This document shows, piece by piece, positions 15,552-26,238 of a DNA stretch of 42,334 bases (within the stretch, counting starts at the first letter, position 1; the number at the start of each line of letters is the position of its first letter). The stretch lies in the NCBI GenBank assembly GCA_017381865.1, contig JAFOBJ010000021.1:1-42334 (forward strand), read 5' to 3'. Made by a program: the position numbers and the translations under genes. The notes under the pieces are model-generated. The model was given only the letters and a program-made list of their open reading frames with translations. It made no database searches and was not told the DNA's origin. This stretch comes from Bacteroidales bacterium (GTDB taxonomy: Bacteria > Bacteroidota > Bacteroidia > Bacteroidales > F082).

Positions 15552-15615
15552 TACAAGTCTACAAGACAACAAGACAACAAGCACTTGTAGACTTATAGTC
15601 TTGTGCTCTTGTTGT
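15552..15615. repeat. Fold-back octamer tract at the 3' end of the efflux operon
   Basis: Eight in-phase 8-bp units run TACAAGTC, TACAAGAC, AACAAGAC, AACAAGCA, CTTGTAGA, CTTATAGT, CTTGTGCT, CTTGTTGT. The second four are roughly complementary to the first four, giving a hairpin that starts five bases after the last stop codon of the RND operon and may serve as its terminator. Confidence 0.85.
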
Positions 15616-15619
15616 CTTC

Positions 15620-16984
15620 TCAATACCCTCCTCCCAAGGCTTTATACAATTTCACCATCGTGATTTGTTTGTCGCGATAGGCGTTGCTGAGGCTTATCTG
15701 TGCGTCGAGGTAATTTCTCTGTGCGTCGAGTACGTCAAGGTAACCGATAACGCCATTGATATATTGAAGCTGTGCCAACTCCATTGTAGCTTGCGCCGAT
15801 TCTTTCAAAAGCAAACGCGAGTCGTAAATTTGTTTTATCTTTTCGAATTCCACCAAGGCGTTCATCACATCATAAAACGCCGACATGACAACTTTCTCGT
15901 AATTGTAGCATTCTTGTTCATAAACAGCGATTTGTGCTTTATATTTAGCCTTATTTTTTCCCATATTAAAAACTGGCGACAAAAGATTTGCTCCTACAAA
16001 AAACATTGGCGATGACAATAATGTCGTAAATTTATCTGTCTCAAGACCGAGGCTAGTCGTCAATGCTATCTTAGGAAACATATTTGTATAAGAGACTCCG
16101 ACTTTAGCATTCGCAGCAATAAGTTTCTGTTCCGCTTTTCTCACGTCCGGTCTTCTTTCCATCAAATCTGAAGGTAATCCGACAGGAATGCTGTCTGCCA
16201 GCTCCAAATTATTCTGTGTATCAAATCTTTCGACTCTTTTAGGATAACTTCCTGACAATGCCAGAATCTCGTTTTCTTTTATCGCAATTTTTTTCTCCAA
16301 ATCAGGAATCATCGTCGCTGTTTTTGCATATTCCAATTTTGCCTGCTGATACGAAGTCTCGCTCGTCAAGCCTCCCTCAAAACGCAGCTTCGCAAGTTTA
16401 ACGCCGTCTTCTCTAGCTTTAAGTGTCTGTTTTACAATAAGCAGTTCGTTGTCCAAAGCAATAAGTTCAAAATAAATCTCAGCGACTTCAGCCACCAGAC
16501 TCATCATCAAGGCGCGTTGTCCTTCTATTGTCGACATATATTCCGCAATAGCAGCGTCATTTGCCCAACGGAGATTGCCCCATAAATCTAACTCCCAGCT
16601 GATGTTGGCCTTTACGCCATATTCAACATCGTGAGGCTGCTTGTCAAAATTACCTTGATAGTTAAGCTTCTCATCTTGTCCATAAGCTGTAGCATTTACG
16701 TTTGGAAAGAAATTAGCATAGTCAATTTTCTTTCTTGCAGACATTTCCTTCACTTTTGCGACAGCTATTTTCATGTCTTTATTATTTTCCAAAGTATAAC
16801 TGATTAGCTTCATCAAGTTGGTATCTGCATAAATTTCCCACCATTTCATATCTGCAAAACAAACGCTATCAGTATAAGACGAAAATGTCTCTGGCATATC
16901 TATATTCATCTTGGAATATTCTTTTCCAATCCTGCAAGATGACAAAAACATCAATGATAATATTATGATGATATATTTTTTCAT
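15620..16984 (-). CDS. RND efflux outer-membrane factor (OprM/NodT family), lipoprotein
   Basis: This 454-residue protein is the outer-membrane exit duct of a tripartite pump, TolC-like and trimeric. It has a lipoprotein signal (MFLSSC-RIGKEY, Cys about 17) and two copies of the OEP repeat (about 55-240 and 260-450). Telltale sequences are LWGNLRWANDAA, RFEGGLTSETSYQQA, GLPSDLMERRPDVRKAEQKL and the closing NAYRDKQITMVKLYKALGGGY. Its start overlaps the pump stop by one base, so it is the third gene of the operon. Confidence 0.95.
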   Translation of the reverse strand: MKKYIIIILSLMFLSSCRIGKEYSKMNIDMPETFSSYTDSVCFADMKWWEIYADTNLMKLISYTLENNKDMKIAVAKVKEMSARKKIDYANFFPNVNATAYGQDEKLNYQGNFDKQPHDVEYGVKANISWELDLWGNLRWANDAAIAEYMSTIEGQRALMMSLVAEVAEIYFELIALDNELLIVKQTLKAREDGVKLAKLRFEGGLTSETSYQQAKLEYAKTATMIPDLEKKIAIKENEILALSGSYPKRVERFDTQNNLELADSIPVGLPSDLMERRPDVRKAEQKLIAANAKVGVSYTNMFPKIALTTSLGLETDKFTTLLSSPMFFVGANLLSPVFNMGKNKAKYKAQIAVYEQECYNYEKVVMSAFYDVMNALVEFEKIKQIYDSRLLLKESAQATMELAQLQYINGVIGYLDVLDAQRNYLDAQISLSNAYRDKQITMVKLYKALGGGY

Positions 16985-19900
16985 TACACAGACTTTTTAA
17001 ATTTATTCTTGATTTTATAAACTAAGACGAAGAAGAACGGCACCATGATTACGCCGAATATCACCGCGCTTATCATTCCGAAGAAGACGCCTGTTCCGAT
17101 GGCTTGACGGCTGGCAGAACCAGGACCGCTCGACAATACCAACGGTATCAATCCTAAGATGAATGCCAACGAGGTCATCAAGATTGGACGGAATCTCTGA
17201 CGCGTTGCCACGACAGCTGCTTTCACCACATCTTCGCCCCTATCAACCATTTCTTTTGCGAACTCAACGATAAGAATCGCATTTTTAGCGGCAAGTCCCA
17301 TCAACATGACGAGGCCAATCTGGAAATAAATGTCGTTTTCTAATCCGCAAATCCATACGCCGAGATATGAACCTAACACCGCAACAGGCAACGACAATAT
17401 CACTGCTATCGGAATCATCCAGCTTTCATATAAGGCGGCAAGGAACAAAAATACGAAGACGAAAACCAAAAGTAAAATAGCAGTCAATTTTCCTCCAGCT
17501 TTCTTTTCCTGATATGAGAGTCCACTCCATTCCACGTCGATGTTCTTTGGAAGATGCTTGTCTACAATTTCTTCCATAACTTTTGTCGCTTCGCCAGAAC
17601 TATATCCTTGAGCGGCTTGTCCTCTAACGACCACACTATTAAACATATTAAATCTGCTAATGCTTCCAGGACCTGTAGTGTATGAAGTGCTTCCTAATGA
17701 AGTCAATGGAATCATGGTTTTGTTGGTGCCTCTTACATAGAAAAGGTTGATGTTGTTTTGCGACTGACGATAGTCGGCTTCAGCCTGAATGTAAACGCGA
17801 TAAACTCTGTTGAAAAGGTTGAAGTCGTTAACATAGACGCTTCCTGTATAAGCTTTCATAGTAGAGAAAATCTCAGCCATCGGAACGCCAGCGAGTTTGG
17901 CTTTATCTCTGTCAACATCGAAATAAATCTGTGGTATTGATGATTTTAATGATGTTGACAAACTCGACAATTCCTTGCGTTTTGAAGCATAATACATCAA
18001 AGTGTCAGTAGCAGCGACAAGATTTTCATAAGTAGCATCAGAACGAGCTTCCAGTTGCATCTCGAATCCTCCCGACGAGCCTAATCCTGGAATGACAGGC
18101 GGCAAGGAAAGGTATACTTTTGCTTCCGGATAACGAGAGAACTCCTTTCTCACCTTGTCCATAATGTCTTGTATCGTCGTGTTATCTCTTTCTTCCCAAG
18201 GTTTAAGAATGACTGTCAATTCAGTCGCCGACTGACTTGTACCGACACGCGAACTGGAACCGACGACACTCTGAACGTATTCTACTTCATCAAGTTGCAT
18301 GAGATAATCGACAGCTCTTTCTGCTACGACACGCGAACGTTCAAGCGTCGCATTTTCTGGCAATTCTAACTCTACTTTAAAATATCCTTGGTCTTCAACA
18401 GGAAGGAAACTTGTCGGAATGATTTTATTAAAACCAACAATAAGGATAATAATCATACCAAACCATAACAACATTCTTTTAGGATTTTTTACAAGTCTCT
18501 CAATTGCATTGCCATAACGTTCTTCGCCTATATGTAAAAATTTATTTACACTTCTAAAGATAAAATTAGGATTATCATTGCTCTTTGGCTTTAATATCAA
18601 AGAACACATCACCGGACTTAATGTCAGAGCTACTACTGTGGAAATCAATACGGAAACCACAATTGTTATAGTGAATTGTCTGTATAAAATTCCTGTTATT
18701 CCCGACAAGAAACTCACTGGAACGAATACAGCTGCAAGCACTAATGATGTAGCGATGAGCGGACTAACGAGTGTTTCCATAGCTTTTTTTGTTGCTTCAT
18801 AAGGCGACATATGTTCTTGTTCCATAATGCGTTCCACGTTTTCCACCACCACGATGGCGTCGTCAACAACGATACCGATTGCGAGTACAAGTCCGAGAAG
18901 CGTTAATATATTTAAAGAAAAACCGAATATTAGCATGAAACCGAATGTTCCTATCAAAGAAATCGGCACTGCCACCAACGGAATTGCAGTAGCTCTCCAG
19001 CTTTGCAATGAAAGGAATACGACAATTATGACAAGTATCAACGCTTCAAATAATGTCTTGTAAACTTCTGATATTGACTCAGAAATATATGTCGTCATAT
19101 CGAATGGAATTTCATAACTCATGCCTTCAGGGAAGTTCATGCTTATCTCTTCCATCAATTCTTTGACATCATTTGCCACTTCTACGGCGTTAGCTCCTGG
19201 CAGCATATATATTCCCAGAATTGCAGCATTTTCTCCGTTGATGCCGCTTTCTGTGTTATATGACTGTGCTTCCAACGATATTCTCGCAACGTCGCGAAGT
19301 CTTATCAAAGAGCCGTCGGGATTGGCTCTCAACACTATTTCCTCAAATTGTCCGACAGTAGAAAGACGGCCTTGCGTTGTAATCGGCGTTGTAATATCGA
19401 TTCCCGACATTGGAGCCTTGCCCAATTCACCAGCTGCCGATTCTCTGTTCTGGTCTTTCAAACTATTTTGAAGGTCGGCGATGGTCAGGCCGTAACTCGC
19501 CAATTTATCAGGCTGCACCCAGATTTGCATCGCATAATAACGGCTGCCAATATTAGAAACTCTACCAACTCCAGGAATACGTCTGATGAGGTCAAGAACG
19601 TTGAGCGTCGCGAAATTGCTAAGATATATCTCGTCAAATTTAGGGTCTGATGAGGTAAGACATATAGTCATAAGCTGACTTGGTGACTGACGTTCGACGT
19701 TGATGCCGTTTTGCACGACTTCTGCTGGCAATCGCGACTCGGCTAGTTTTATTCTGTTTTGAATGTCGACAGCTGCTAGTTCCGGGTCGGTTCCAATGTC
19801 GAAGGTCACGGTAGCTGAGAAGCTTCCGGAATTGGAACTCGTCGATTCCATATATATCATGCCTGGAGTTCCGTTGAGCTGCTGCTCTATCGGAGTCGCT

Positions 19901-20085
19901 ACTGCCTGCGCCACTGTGAGCGAGCTGGCGCCTGGATACGACGCACTTATCTTTACGACAGGCGGCGTAATCTGCGGATATTGGTCTATAGGCAACATCG
20001 TCAAACCAATAAATCCGACAATGACTATCAGTATTGAAACAACGATGGAAAATACTGGCCTATCTATAAAAAACGATACTTTCAT
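16984..20085 (-). CDS. RND multidrug efflux pump, inner-membrane transporter (HAE1/AcrB family)
   Basis: At 1033 residues this is a full-length proton-driven drug exporter of the AcrB/MexB type. TM1 is residues 9-30, and two large periplasmic loops lie at about 35-335 and 555-865. The proton relay has Asp408-Asp409 in IVVDDAIVVVEN, and the partner Lys is in AAKNAILIVEF. The HAE1 signature GVFFGMISAVIFGVIMVPFFF closes the last helix. It lies four bases after the adaptor gene and overlaps the outer-membrane factor by one base. Substrates are probably hydrophobic drugs or bile-like compounds, which is inferred from family. No regulator gene is next to it. Confidence 0.96.
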   Translation of the reverse strand: MKVSFFIDRPVFSIVVSILIVIVGFIGLTMLPIDQYPQITPPVVKISASYPGASSLTVAQAVATPIEQQLNGTPGMIYMESTSSNSGSFSATVTFDIGTDPELAAVDIQNRIKLAESRLPAEVVQNGINVERQSPSQLMTICLTSSDPKFDEIYLSNFATLNVLDLIRRIPGVGRVSNIGSRYYAMQIWVQPDKLASYGLTIADLQNSLKDQNRESAAGELGKAPMSGIDITTPITTQGRLSTVGQFEEIVLRANPDGSLIRLRDVARISLEAQSYNTESGINGENAAILGIYMLPGANAVEVANDVKELMEEISMNFPEGMSYEIPFDMTTYISESISEVYKTLFEALILVIIVVFLSLQSWRATAIPLVAVPISLIGTFGFMLIFGFSLNILTLLGLVLAIGIVVDDAIVVVENVERIMEQEHMSPYEATKKAMETLVSPLIATSLVLAAVFVPVSFLSGITGILYRQFTITIVVSVLISTVVALTLSPVMCSLILKPKSNDNPNFIFRSVNKFLHIGEERYGNAIERLVKNPKRMLLWFGMIIILIVGFNKIIPTSFLPVEDQGYFKVELELPENATLERSRVVAERAVDYLMQLDEVEYVQSVVGSSSRVGTSQSATELTVILKPWEERDNTTIQDIMDKVRKEFSRYPEAKVYLSLPPVIPGLGSSGGFEMQLEARSDATYENLVAATDTLMYYASKRKELSSLSTSLKSSIPQIYFDVDRDKAKLAGVPMAEIFSTMKAYTGSVYVNDFNLFNRVYRVYIQAEADYRQSQNNINLFYVRGTNKTMIPLTSLGSTSYTTGPGSISRFNMFNSVVVRGQAAQGYSSGEATKVMEEIVDKHLPKNIDVEWSGLSYQEKKAGGKLTAILLLVFVFVFLFLAALYESWMIPIAVILSLPVAVLGSYLGVWICGLENDIYFQIGLVMLMGLAAKNAILIVEFAKEMVDRGEDVVKAAVVATRQRFRPILMTSLAFILGLIPLVLSSGPGSASRQAIGTGVFFGMISAVIFGVIMVPFFFVLVYKIKNKFKKSV

Positions 20086-20089
20086 AACT

Positions 20090-21241
20090 TTAGTTTTTGT
20101 AATTAAATTCTACCCTATCACCTGGATTCAATTTATGATAACCTTCTGTGACAATAAATTCGCCCGCACTAAGTCCTCTTTCAACAACCACATTATTATT
20201 TATCTCTGGTCCTATCTCAATAAATCGTCTCTCCACCGTGGAGTCTATGCGCAAAACATAAATGTACGCGCCGCCTTTCTCGATGTCAACAGATTTCAAA
20301 GGAACAACAGTGGCGTTTTCTCTCACATCTAAAAGCAATCTTACCTTTGTGAATTGTCCTGGCAACAAAGCTCTGTCTGGATTTGTCATCGCAGCTCTTA
20401 CCGAAAATGTTCCTGTCAGTTCATCAACTTGCGGAGCCGCAAAGTCGACAAGGCCTTTATATGGATAAACCGTATTGTCTGCCAACGTAATCGTAACATA
20501 AGGCTGCCAAGAGCGTGTGGTGTCTTTCTGTCCAAGTTCCACGTTTCTTTCTTTCGATTTAAGATAATCCAATGCCGTCATGCTGAAGTCAATCAAAACG
20601 GTATCCATCTTTATTATCGTTGCAAGATGTGACTTTGATGAAGGTCCGACCAATGTTCCCAAGTCGACTTCACTTTCAGATATATATCCTGATATTGGAG
20701 AATTTACTGTAGTGTAACCGAGTTCTAGTTCCGCTTGATACAAATCGGCTTCGCTCATAGAGACTGAAGCTTTCGCTGTTTCATACGCTGCTATTGCATT
20801 GTCTAAATCGAGTTGGCTGGCTGCGTTTTGTTCGTATAACGGACGTATTCTTTCAAGGTCGCGTTCTGCCTTGCGTGCCTGCGCCATGTCTTTGTTGAGC
20901 TGCGCCTTAGCCTTGTCAACTCTCGCCTTGTATCTGTCCTGACTTATAATAAACAACAACTGGTTCTTACTGATATATGTGCCTTCTTCGAACAACATCT
21001 TTTCCAAATAACCTTCAACACGCGCTCTGATTTCAACAAATTGCTGTGCTCTGATGCGTCCTACATATTCTCCGTAAATCGCGACGTCTTCCTGCTTTAC
21101 TTTTTCAACAGTAACCATCGGATAAACTTCTTCAACTTCTTCCTTATCTAAAAAATGAAAAACAACAGCTGCTGCGATAACAAGTAATAATGCGGTAATA
21201 ATTAGTTTCTTGTGTTTAGTGATAAAGTTTAGTTTTTCCAT
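20090..21241 (-). CDS. RND periplasmic adaptor (membrane fusion protein, AcrA family)
   Basis: This 383-residue protein links the pump to the outer-membrane duct. An N-terminal membrane anchor lies at residues 14-31 (LIITALLLVIAAAVVFHFL) without a lipobox. It is followed by the first lipoyl half (VEIRARVEGYLEKMLFEEGT), a coiled-coil hairpin (about 95-165, KAKAQLNKDMAQARKAERDLE...), the second lipoyl half (TVNSPISGYISESEVDLGTLV), a beta-barrel and the membrane-proximal domain. It is the first gene of the operon. No TAnnTTTG box was found in the 185-base spacer to yidC, so its promoter is unknown. Confidence 0.94.
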   Translation of the reverse strand: MEKLNFITKHKKLIITALLLVIAAAVVFHFLDKEEVEEVYPMVTVEKVKQEDVAIYGEYVGRIRAQQFVEIRARVEGYLEKMLFEEGTYISKNQLLFIISQDRYKARVDKAKAQLNKDMAQARKAERDLERIRPLYEQNAASQLDLDNAIAAYETAKASVSMSEADLYQAELELGYTTVNSPISGYISESEVDLGTLVGPSSKSHLATIIKMDTVLIDFSMTALDYLKSKERNVELGQKDTTRSWQPYVTITLADNTVYPYKGLVDFAAPQVDELTGTFSVRAAMTNPDRALLPGQFTKVRLLLDVRENATVVPLKSVDIEKGGAYIYVLRIDSTVERRFIEIGPEINNNVVVERGLSAGEFIVTEGYHKLNPGDRVEFNYKN

Positions 21242-21371
21242 ATATTTTTATAATTTTTAACAATTAGAATTACAACGATTATACCAATGATTTTTTTATT
21301 GATATATGTTGATTTATGAATTACAATTGATTATAAATTTCTACAACATGTGTATTTTTTCCACATATCAC

Positions 21372-21403
21372 AAAAAAGGCTAAAGATTCAATATTCTTTA
21401 GCC
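21372..21403 (-). terminator. Intrinsic terminator of yidC
   Basis: On the minus strand, GGCTAAAGA (stem 21395-21403 with 21378-21386) with an 8-nt loop is followed by six T residues (A run 21372-21377). Confidence 0.85.
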
Positions 21404-21430
21404 CTTTATCTTTCGACTTTAGTCTTTTAT
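21396..21430. repeat. Heptamer tandem tract overlapping the yidC stop
   Basis: In-phase units CTTTAGC, CCTTTAT, CTTTCGA, CTTTAGT, CTTTTAT contain the yidC stop codon (21427-21429) and form one arm of the terminator. Confidence 0.82.
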
Positions 21431-23352
21431 CGTCTCATTTGTTGTTGCTGTTGTCTTTGCATCTCTTCCAAACGTTTTTGGAAATTAGATTTCTTGACAG
21501 GTTTTCTCTTAGCTTTTTCAATTTGCTTGCGTAATTTATCTTCATTAAGGAAAATCTTGAAGAGATACATTTGCAAGAATGTGATCAAGTTGACTAAAAG
21601 ATAATAGTAACTCAAACCAGCAGAATAGCTATTGAAAATTCCGAGGAACATGATTGGCATGAGATACATCATAAATTTCATACCTGGCATTGCTTGATCG
21701 CCTTGTGCTTGTTGCATTTGTTTGTTATTGATGTAAGTATAAAGCAATGTTGAAACTGTCATCAATAATGTGAACAAACTAACGTGATCGCCATAGAATG
21801 GAATATTGAATGGTAAATCCAAAATGCTGTCGTATGTTGACAAGTCGTCGGCCCATAAGAATGGTTGTTGACGCAATTCGATACTTGATGGGAAGAAACG
21901 GAATATCGCGATCAAGATTGGGAATTGCAATAACATTGGGAGACATCCAGATGTTGGACTTGCGCCAGCTTTCTTGTAGAGATCCATGATAGCTTGTTGT
22001 TTCTTCATGGCGTCTTCTTGTTTTGGATATTTAGCGTTAATCTCATCGATTTCTGGTTTCAAAACACGCATCTTAGCTGATGACATATATGATTTGAAAG
22101 CGATTGGCATCAAACATATTTTGATGATGAGTGTCAATATCAAAATAACTACGCCATAGTTCCAGCCATATTGTCCTAACCAATTGAAAACATTGATAAC
22201 TATGAGTTTATTGATCCAAGAAACGAGTTTACCGCCGAGTGGAATTTGGTCTTCGAGATTCAAGTCATATTGTTTCAAGACTTTGAAATTATTAGGTCCG
22301 AAATAATATGACATTTCAATCTTATTGTCTTCGTTCAAGCCTTCAAAAGGAACGTCGATAACGGCGCTCATAGATTTTTGGTAACGTTTGTTTGATGGTC
22401 TTGATTTAGTATGTAATTCAACAAATGCATCGTCGAAACTATCTTTTGAGATAAGAGCGTAGCTGAAGAATTTTTGTTTGAAAGAAATCCATTTCACGCC
22501 TGAACTCAATTCTTTTTCTTCATTAGCGACTTCTGTCTTAGAAAGAGCTTCCACGTCGTTATTTGTATACATATAATAAATAGTCTCGAAATTGATGCGG
22601 TCGCTAGCTTTTTCTTGTTTAAGAACATCGACGGCCCAATCTATTGTCATGAAACGTGTGTTTGCAGGAATGATGCCTTTGAGGTTATTTGTAACAATGT
22701 CAAAACCAAGCATATATTGGTCTTTGTACATTGTGTAACGATATTCAAGATATTTGTCGAGGCTCTTGTTTCCTTCAGCATCATTAACGTAAGCGCGGAG
22801 AGAAACAACTAAAGAATCTCTTCCATCGAGTGTTAATGTTTCATTTCCTTCGTATGGAAAGCCGTTGATATAAGGCTCGAAATAAAGATCGTATGAGTTG
22901 ATGCCTTTACCGTCGGCGATAAATTCGAGGTTAAATTTTGAGGTTTCTTCGTCAAAACCTATCAAAGGAAGTGAGTCGTAAGTCTTGTAATCTTTAAGTT
23001 CGACTGTCTTCACATAAGCGCCTCTTGACGAAAGGTCTACTTTAAGCAATTCGTTTTCGAGAGTCAATGTTTTATTTTCGCCTACAGATGCGTTTGCGAA
23101 TGAACCGAATTGATTGTAACGTGCTGTGTAAGACTCGTCTTCAACAATGCTGTTGTTTTTTTCTGTCATGATAGCATTTGCTTCAGCCATTGCTATAGAA
23201 TCTCTAACGAAGCGTTCTTTGTTAACTCTGTTGATAGAGTCTTGAATGTGACGTTGTTGTGCTAGTTCTTCTTTAGATGGTGTCATCCATACAGACCAAC
23301 CGATTAAGATTCCTAAAATGAGGACGATACCAATAAGAGAATTTTTATCCAT
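21427..23352 (-). CDS. yidC: Membrane protein insertase YidC
   Basis: YidC inserts and folds inner-membrane proteins, alone or with SecYEG. The 641-residue length and layout are those of the Bacteroidota form. TM1 is at residues 5-23 (SLIGIVLILGILIGWSVWM), followed by a large periplasmic beta domain (about 75-370). The conserved five-helix core is at about 380-610 (NWGVVILILTLIIKICLMPIAFKSYMSSAKM-like region, SPTSGCLPMLLQFPILIAIFRFF, FNSYSAGLSYYYLLVNLITFLQ). The tail (611-641) is very basic and Gln-rich (KRLEEMQRQQQQQMRR), as expected for ribosome contact. It lies 101 bases downstream of pyrG with its own promoter candidate. Confidence 0.97.
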   Translation of the reverse strand: MDKNSLIGIVLILGILIGWSVWMTPSKEELAQQRHIQDSINRVNKERFVRDSIAMAEANAIMTEKNNSIVEDESYTARYNQFGSFANASVGENKTLTLENELLKVDLSSRGAYVKTVELKDYKTYDSLPLIGFDEETSKFNLEFIADGKGINSYDLYFEPYINGFPYEGNETLTLDGRDSLVVSLRAYVNDAEGNKSLDKYLEYRYTMYKDQYMLGFDIVTNNLKGIIPANTRFMTIDWAVDVLKQEKASDRINFETIYYMYTNNDVEALSKTEVANEEKELSSGVKWISFKQKFFSYALISKDSFDDAFVELHTKSRPSNKRYQKSMSAVIDVPFEGLNEDNKIEMSYYFGPNNFKVLKQYDLNLEDQIPLGGKLVSWINKLIVINVFNWLGQYGWNYGVVILILTLIIKICLMPIAFKSYMSSAKMRVLKPEIDEINAKYPKQEDAMKKQQAIMDLYKKAGASPTSGCLPMLLQFPILIAIFRFFPSSIELRQQPFLWADDLSTYDSILDLPFNIPFYGDHVSLFTLLMTVSTLLYTYINNKQMQQAQGDQAMPGMKFMMYLMPIMFLGIFNSYSAGLSYYYLLVNLITFLQMYLFKIFLNEDKLRKQIEKAKRKPVKKSNFQKRLEEMQRQQQQQMRR

Positions 23353-23373
23353 ATAAATTCATTTAATTTTTAA

Positions 23374-23420
23374 AGGTGCAAAAATAATATAAAAGAGTAT
23401 TTTACATTATTTTTACACCT
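23374..23420 (-). promoter_or_regulatory. yidC promoter within a 15-bp inverted repeat
   Basis: The -7 box reads TATTTTTG on the minus strand (23379-23386), 27 bases before the ATG. It lies in the left arm of an inverted repeat (23374-23388 with 23406-23420, one mismatch, 17-nt spacer). The dyad could be an operator or an RNA hairpin at the end of pyrG. Confidence 0.5.
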
Positions 23421-23453
23421 ATTTTTCGATGATAAAATTTTATGTTTTATTGA

Positions 23454-25079
<1,626 letters not shown>

Positions 25080-25102
25080 TTATAAAAACAACATATTTGT
25101 CG

Positions 25103-25140
25103 GACGTAAACAATACGTCACACTACGGGTTGCAAAAATA
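25103..25140 (-). promoter_or_regulatory. pyrG promoter and leader hairpin
   Basis: TATTTTTG (minus strand, 25133-25140) is a consensus -7 box. Within the predicted leader lies a perfect hairpin, GACGTA-AACAA-TACGTC (25103-25119). No polypyrimidine slippage start of the Gram-positive pyrG kind is seen. Confidence 0.5.
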
Positions 25141-25195
25141 CTAAACTTTATTGACAAAAAAAAGAGATTTAATTTTTATTTTTTCAAAACATTAT

Positions 25196-25247
25196 ACTCC
25201 ACTCCTAACTCCTAACTGAAAAATCCTGCCCTCATAGCAGGATTTTT
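25196..25247 (-). terminator. rpoD terminator adjoining a heptamer tract
   Basis: An 11-bp stem AAAAATCCTGC / GCAGGATTTTT (25219-25229 with 25237-25247) ends the sigma factor transcript three bases after its stop. Just beyond are heptamers ACTCCAC, TCCTAAC, TCCTAAC (25196-25216). Confidence 0.9.
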
Positions 25248-25249
25248 TT

Positions 25250-26116
25250 TCATTGTTCAAGATACATTTTTAATAGACTTCTATTAGGATGTTGTTTCAG
25301 TTTCTTGAGTGCTTTATCCTTAATCTGTCTAACTCTTTCTCTTGTCAAATCTAGTCTATATGCTATTTCTTCCAGAGTATAGTTGTGCGATACATCTATG
25401 CCAAAATAGAGATTTATTATCTCTCGTTCTTTGTCACTCAATATAGACATGGAACGCCTTATTTCCGTACTATCGAATTTGCGTATAATATTTTCATCGG
25501 TAGATGCGAACCCTTCTGGAATCAAGGTATCAAGCAACGACATGTCATCATCGTCGCTTATTGGAGCGTCCATAGAGATTTCTTTAGCATTCATACGCAT
25601 TGCTGCCACGACTTTATGTTCAGGCAAATCCAATTCCTCTGCGATTTCCTTGACTGTTGGTTGTCTGTGATACAATTGTTCCAATCGTGTTGATGTCTTT
25701 TTTATCTTCGACAAGGCACCTACTTGATTTAACGGAAGTCGTACCATCCGCGATTGTTCAGCCACAGCTTGTAATATAGATTGTCGAATCCACCAAACGG
25801 CATACGAAATGAATTTGAATCCTTTTGTTTCATCAAATCTTTGAGCAGCCTTGATAAGTCCGACGTTACCTTCATTAATCAAATCAGGCAGACTAAGACC
25901 TTGATTTTGATATTGTTTCGCCACAGAAACAACGAATCTAAGATTTGCCCTAACAAGTCTTTCAAGAGCTATTTCATCTCCTGCTTTTATTCTCTGAGCA
26001 AGTATAACTTCCTCTTCTGGAGTCACCATGTCTTCTCTTGCTATATCCGCAAGATATTTATCCAACGAACCTAATTCACGATTCGTTATTGATTTCGAAA
26101 TTTTTAACTGTCTCAT
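25250..26116 (-). CDS. rpoD: Primary RNA polymerase sigma factor (RpoD/SigA, Bacteroidota type)
   Basis: This 288-residue factor lacks region 1.1 and starts directly with region 1.2 (GSLDKYLADIAREDMVTPEE). Region 2 is at about 57-125 (RFVVSVAKQYQNQGLSLPDL, then AVWWIRQSI), region 3 at about 130-200, and region 4 carries the helix-turn-helix YTLEEIAYRLDLTRERVRQI (about 245-265). This is the Bacteroidota housekeeping sigma factor, which reads TTG/TAnnTTTG promoters rather than the E. coli consensus. The promoter boxes listed in this window are its expected targets. It is monocistronic, with a strong terminator directly after the stop. Confidence 0.96.
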   Translation of the reverse strand: MRQLKISKSITNRELGSLDKYLADIAREDMVTPEEEVILAQRIKAGDEIALERLVRANLRFVVSVAKQYQNQGLSLPDLINEGNVGLIKAAQRFDETKGFKFISYAVWWIRQSILQAVAEQSRMVRLPLNQVGALSKIKKTSTRLEQLYHRQPTVKEIAEELDLPEHKVVAAMRMNAKEISMDAPISDDDDMSLLDTLIPEGFASTDENIIRKFDSTEIRRSMSILSDKEREIINLYFGIDVSHNYTLEEIAYRLDLTRERVRQIKDKALKKLKQHPNRSLLKMYLEQ

Positions 26117-26167
26117 ACTTTAGTCTAACAAAGTTGTTCCTAGATTGTTTTATAGTTTTTCTTTCAT

Positions 26168-26230
26168 CCACGATTTTTTATATCCACTAAACTTCACTAA
26201 TATTTCGTGTTTATTCGTGTCTTTTCGTGG
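26168..26230. repeat. CCACGA...TCGTGG interspersed repeat after the htrA stop
   Basis: The element is bounded by CCACGA (26168-26173) and TCGTGG (26225-26230), with inner CACTAA / TTCGTG / ATTCGTG phrases. It belongs to a loosely repetitive type (CCACGAAT..CACGAAT) that I recall between genes in many bacteria. It starts nine bases after the htrA stop. Confidence 0.6.
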
Positions 26231-26238
26231 ACATTTTT

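Noticed and set aside
19763-20332. Plus-strand ORF of 189 codons across the pump/adaptor junction
   Set aside because: It is the shadow of two well-conserved minus-strand genes, and the composition is Thr/Ile/Ser-rich without any domain.
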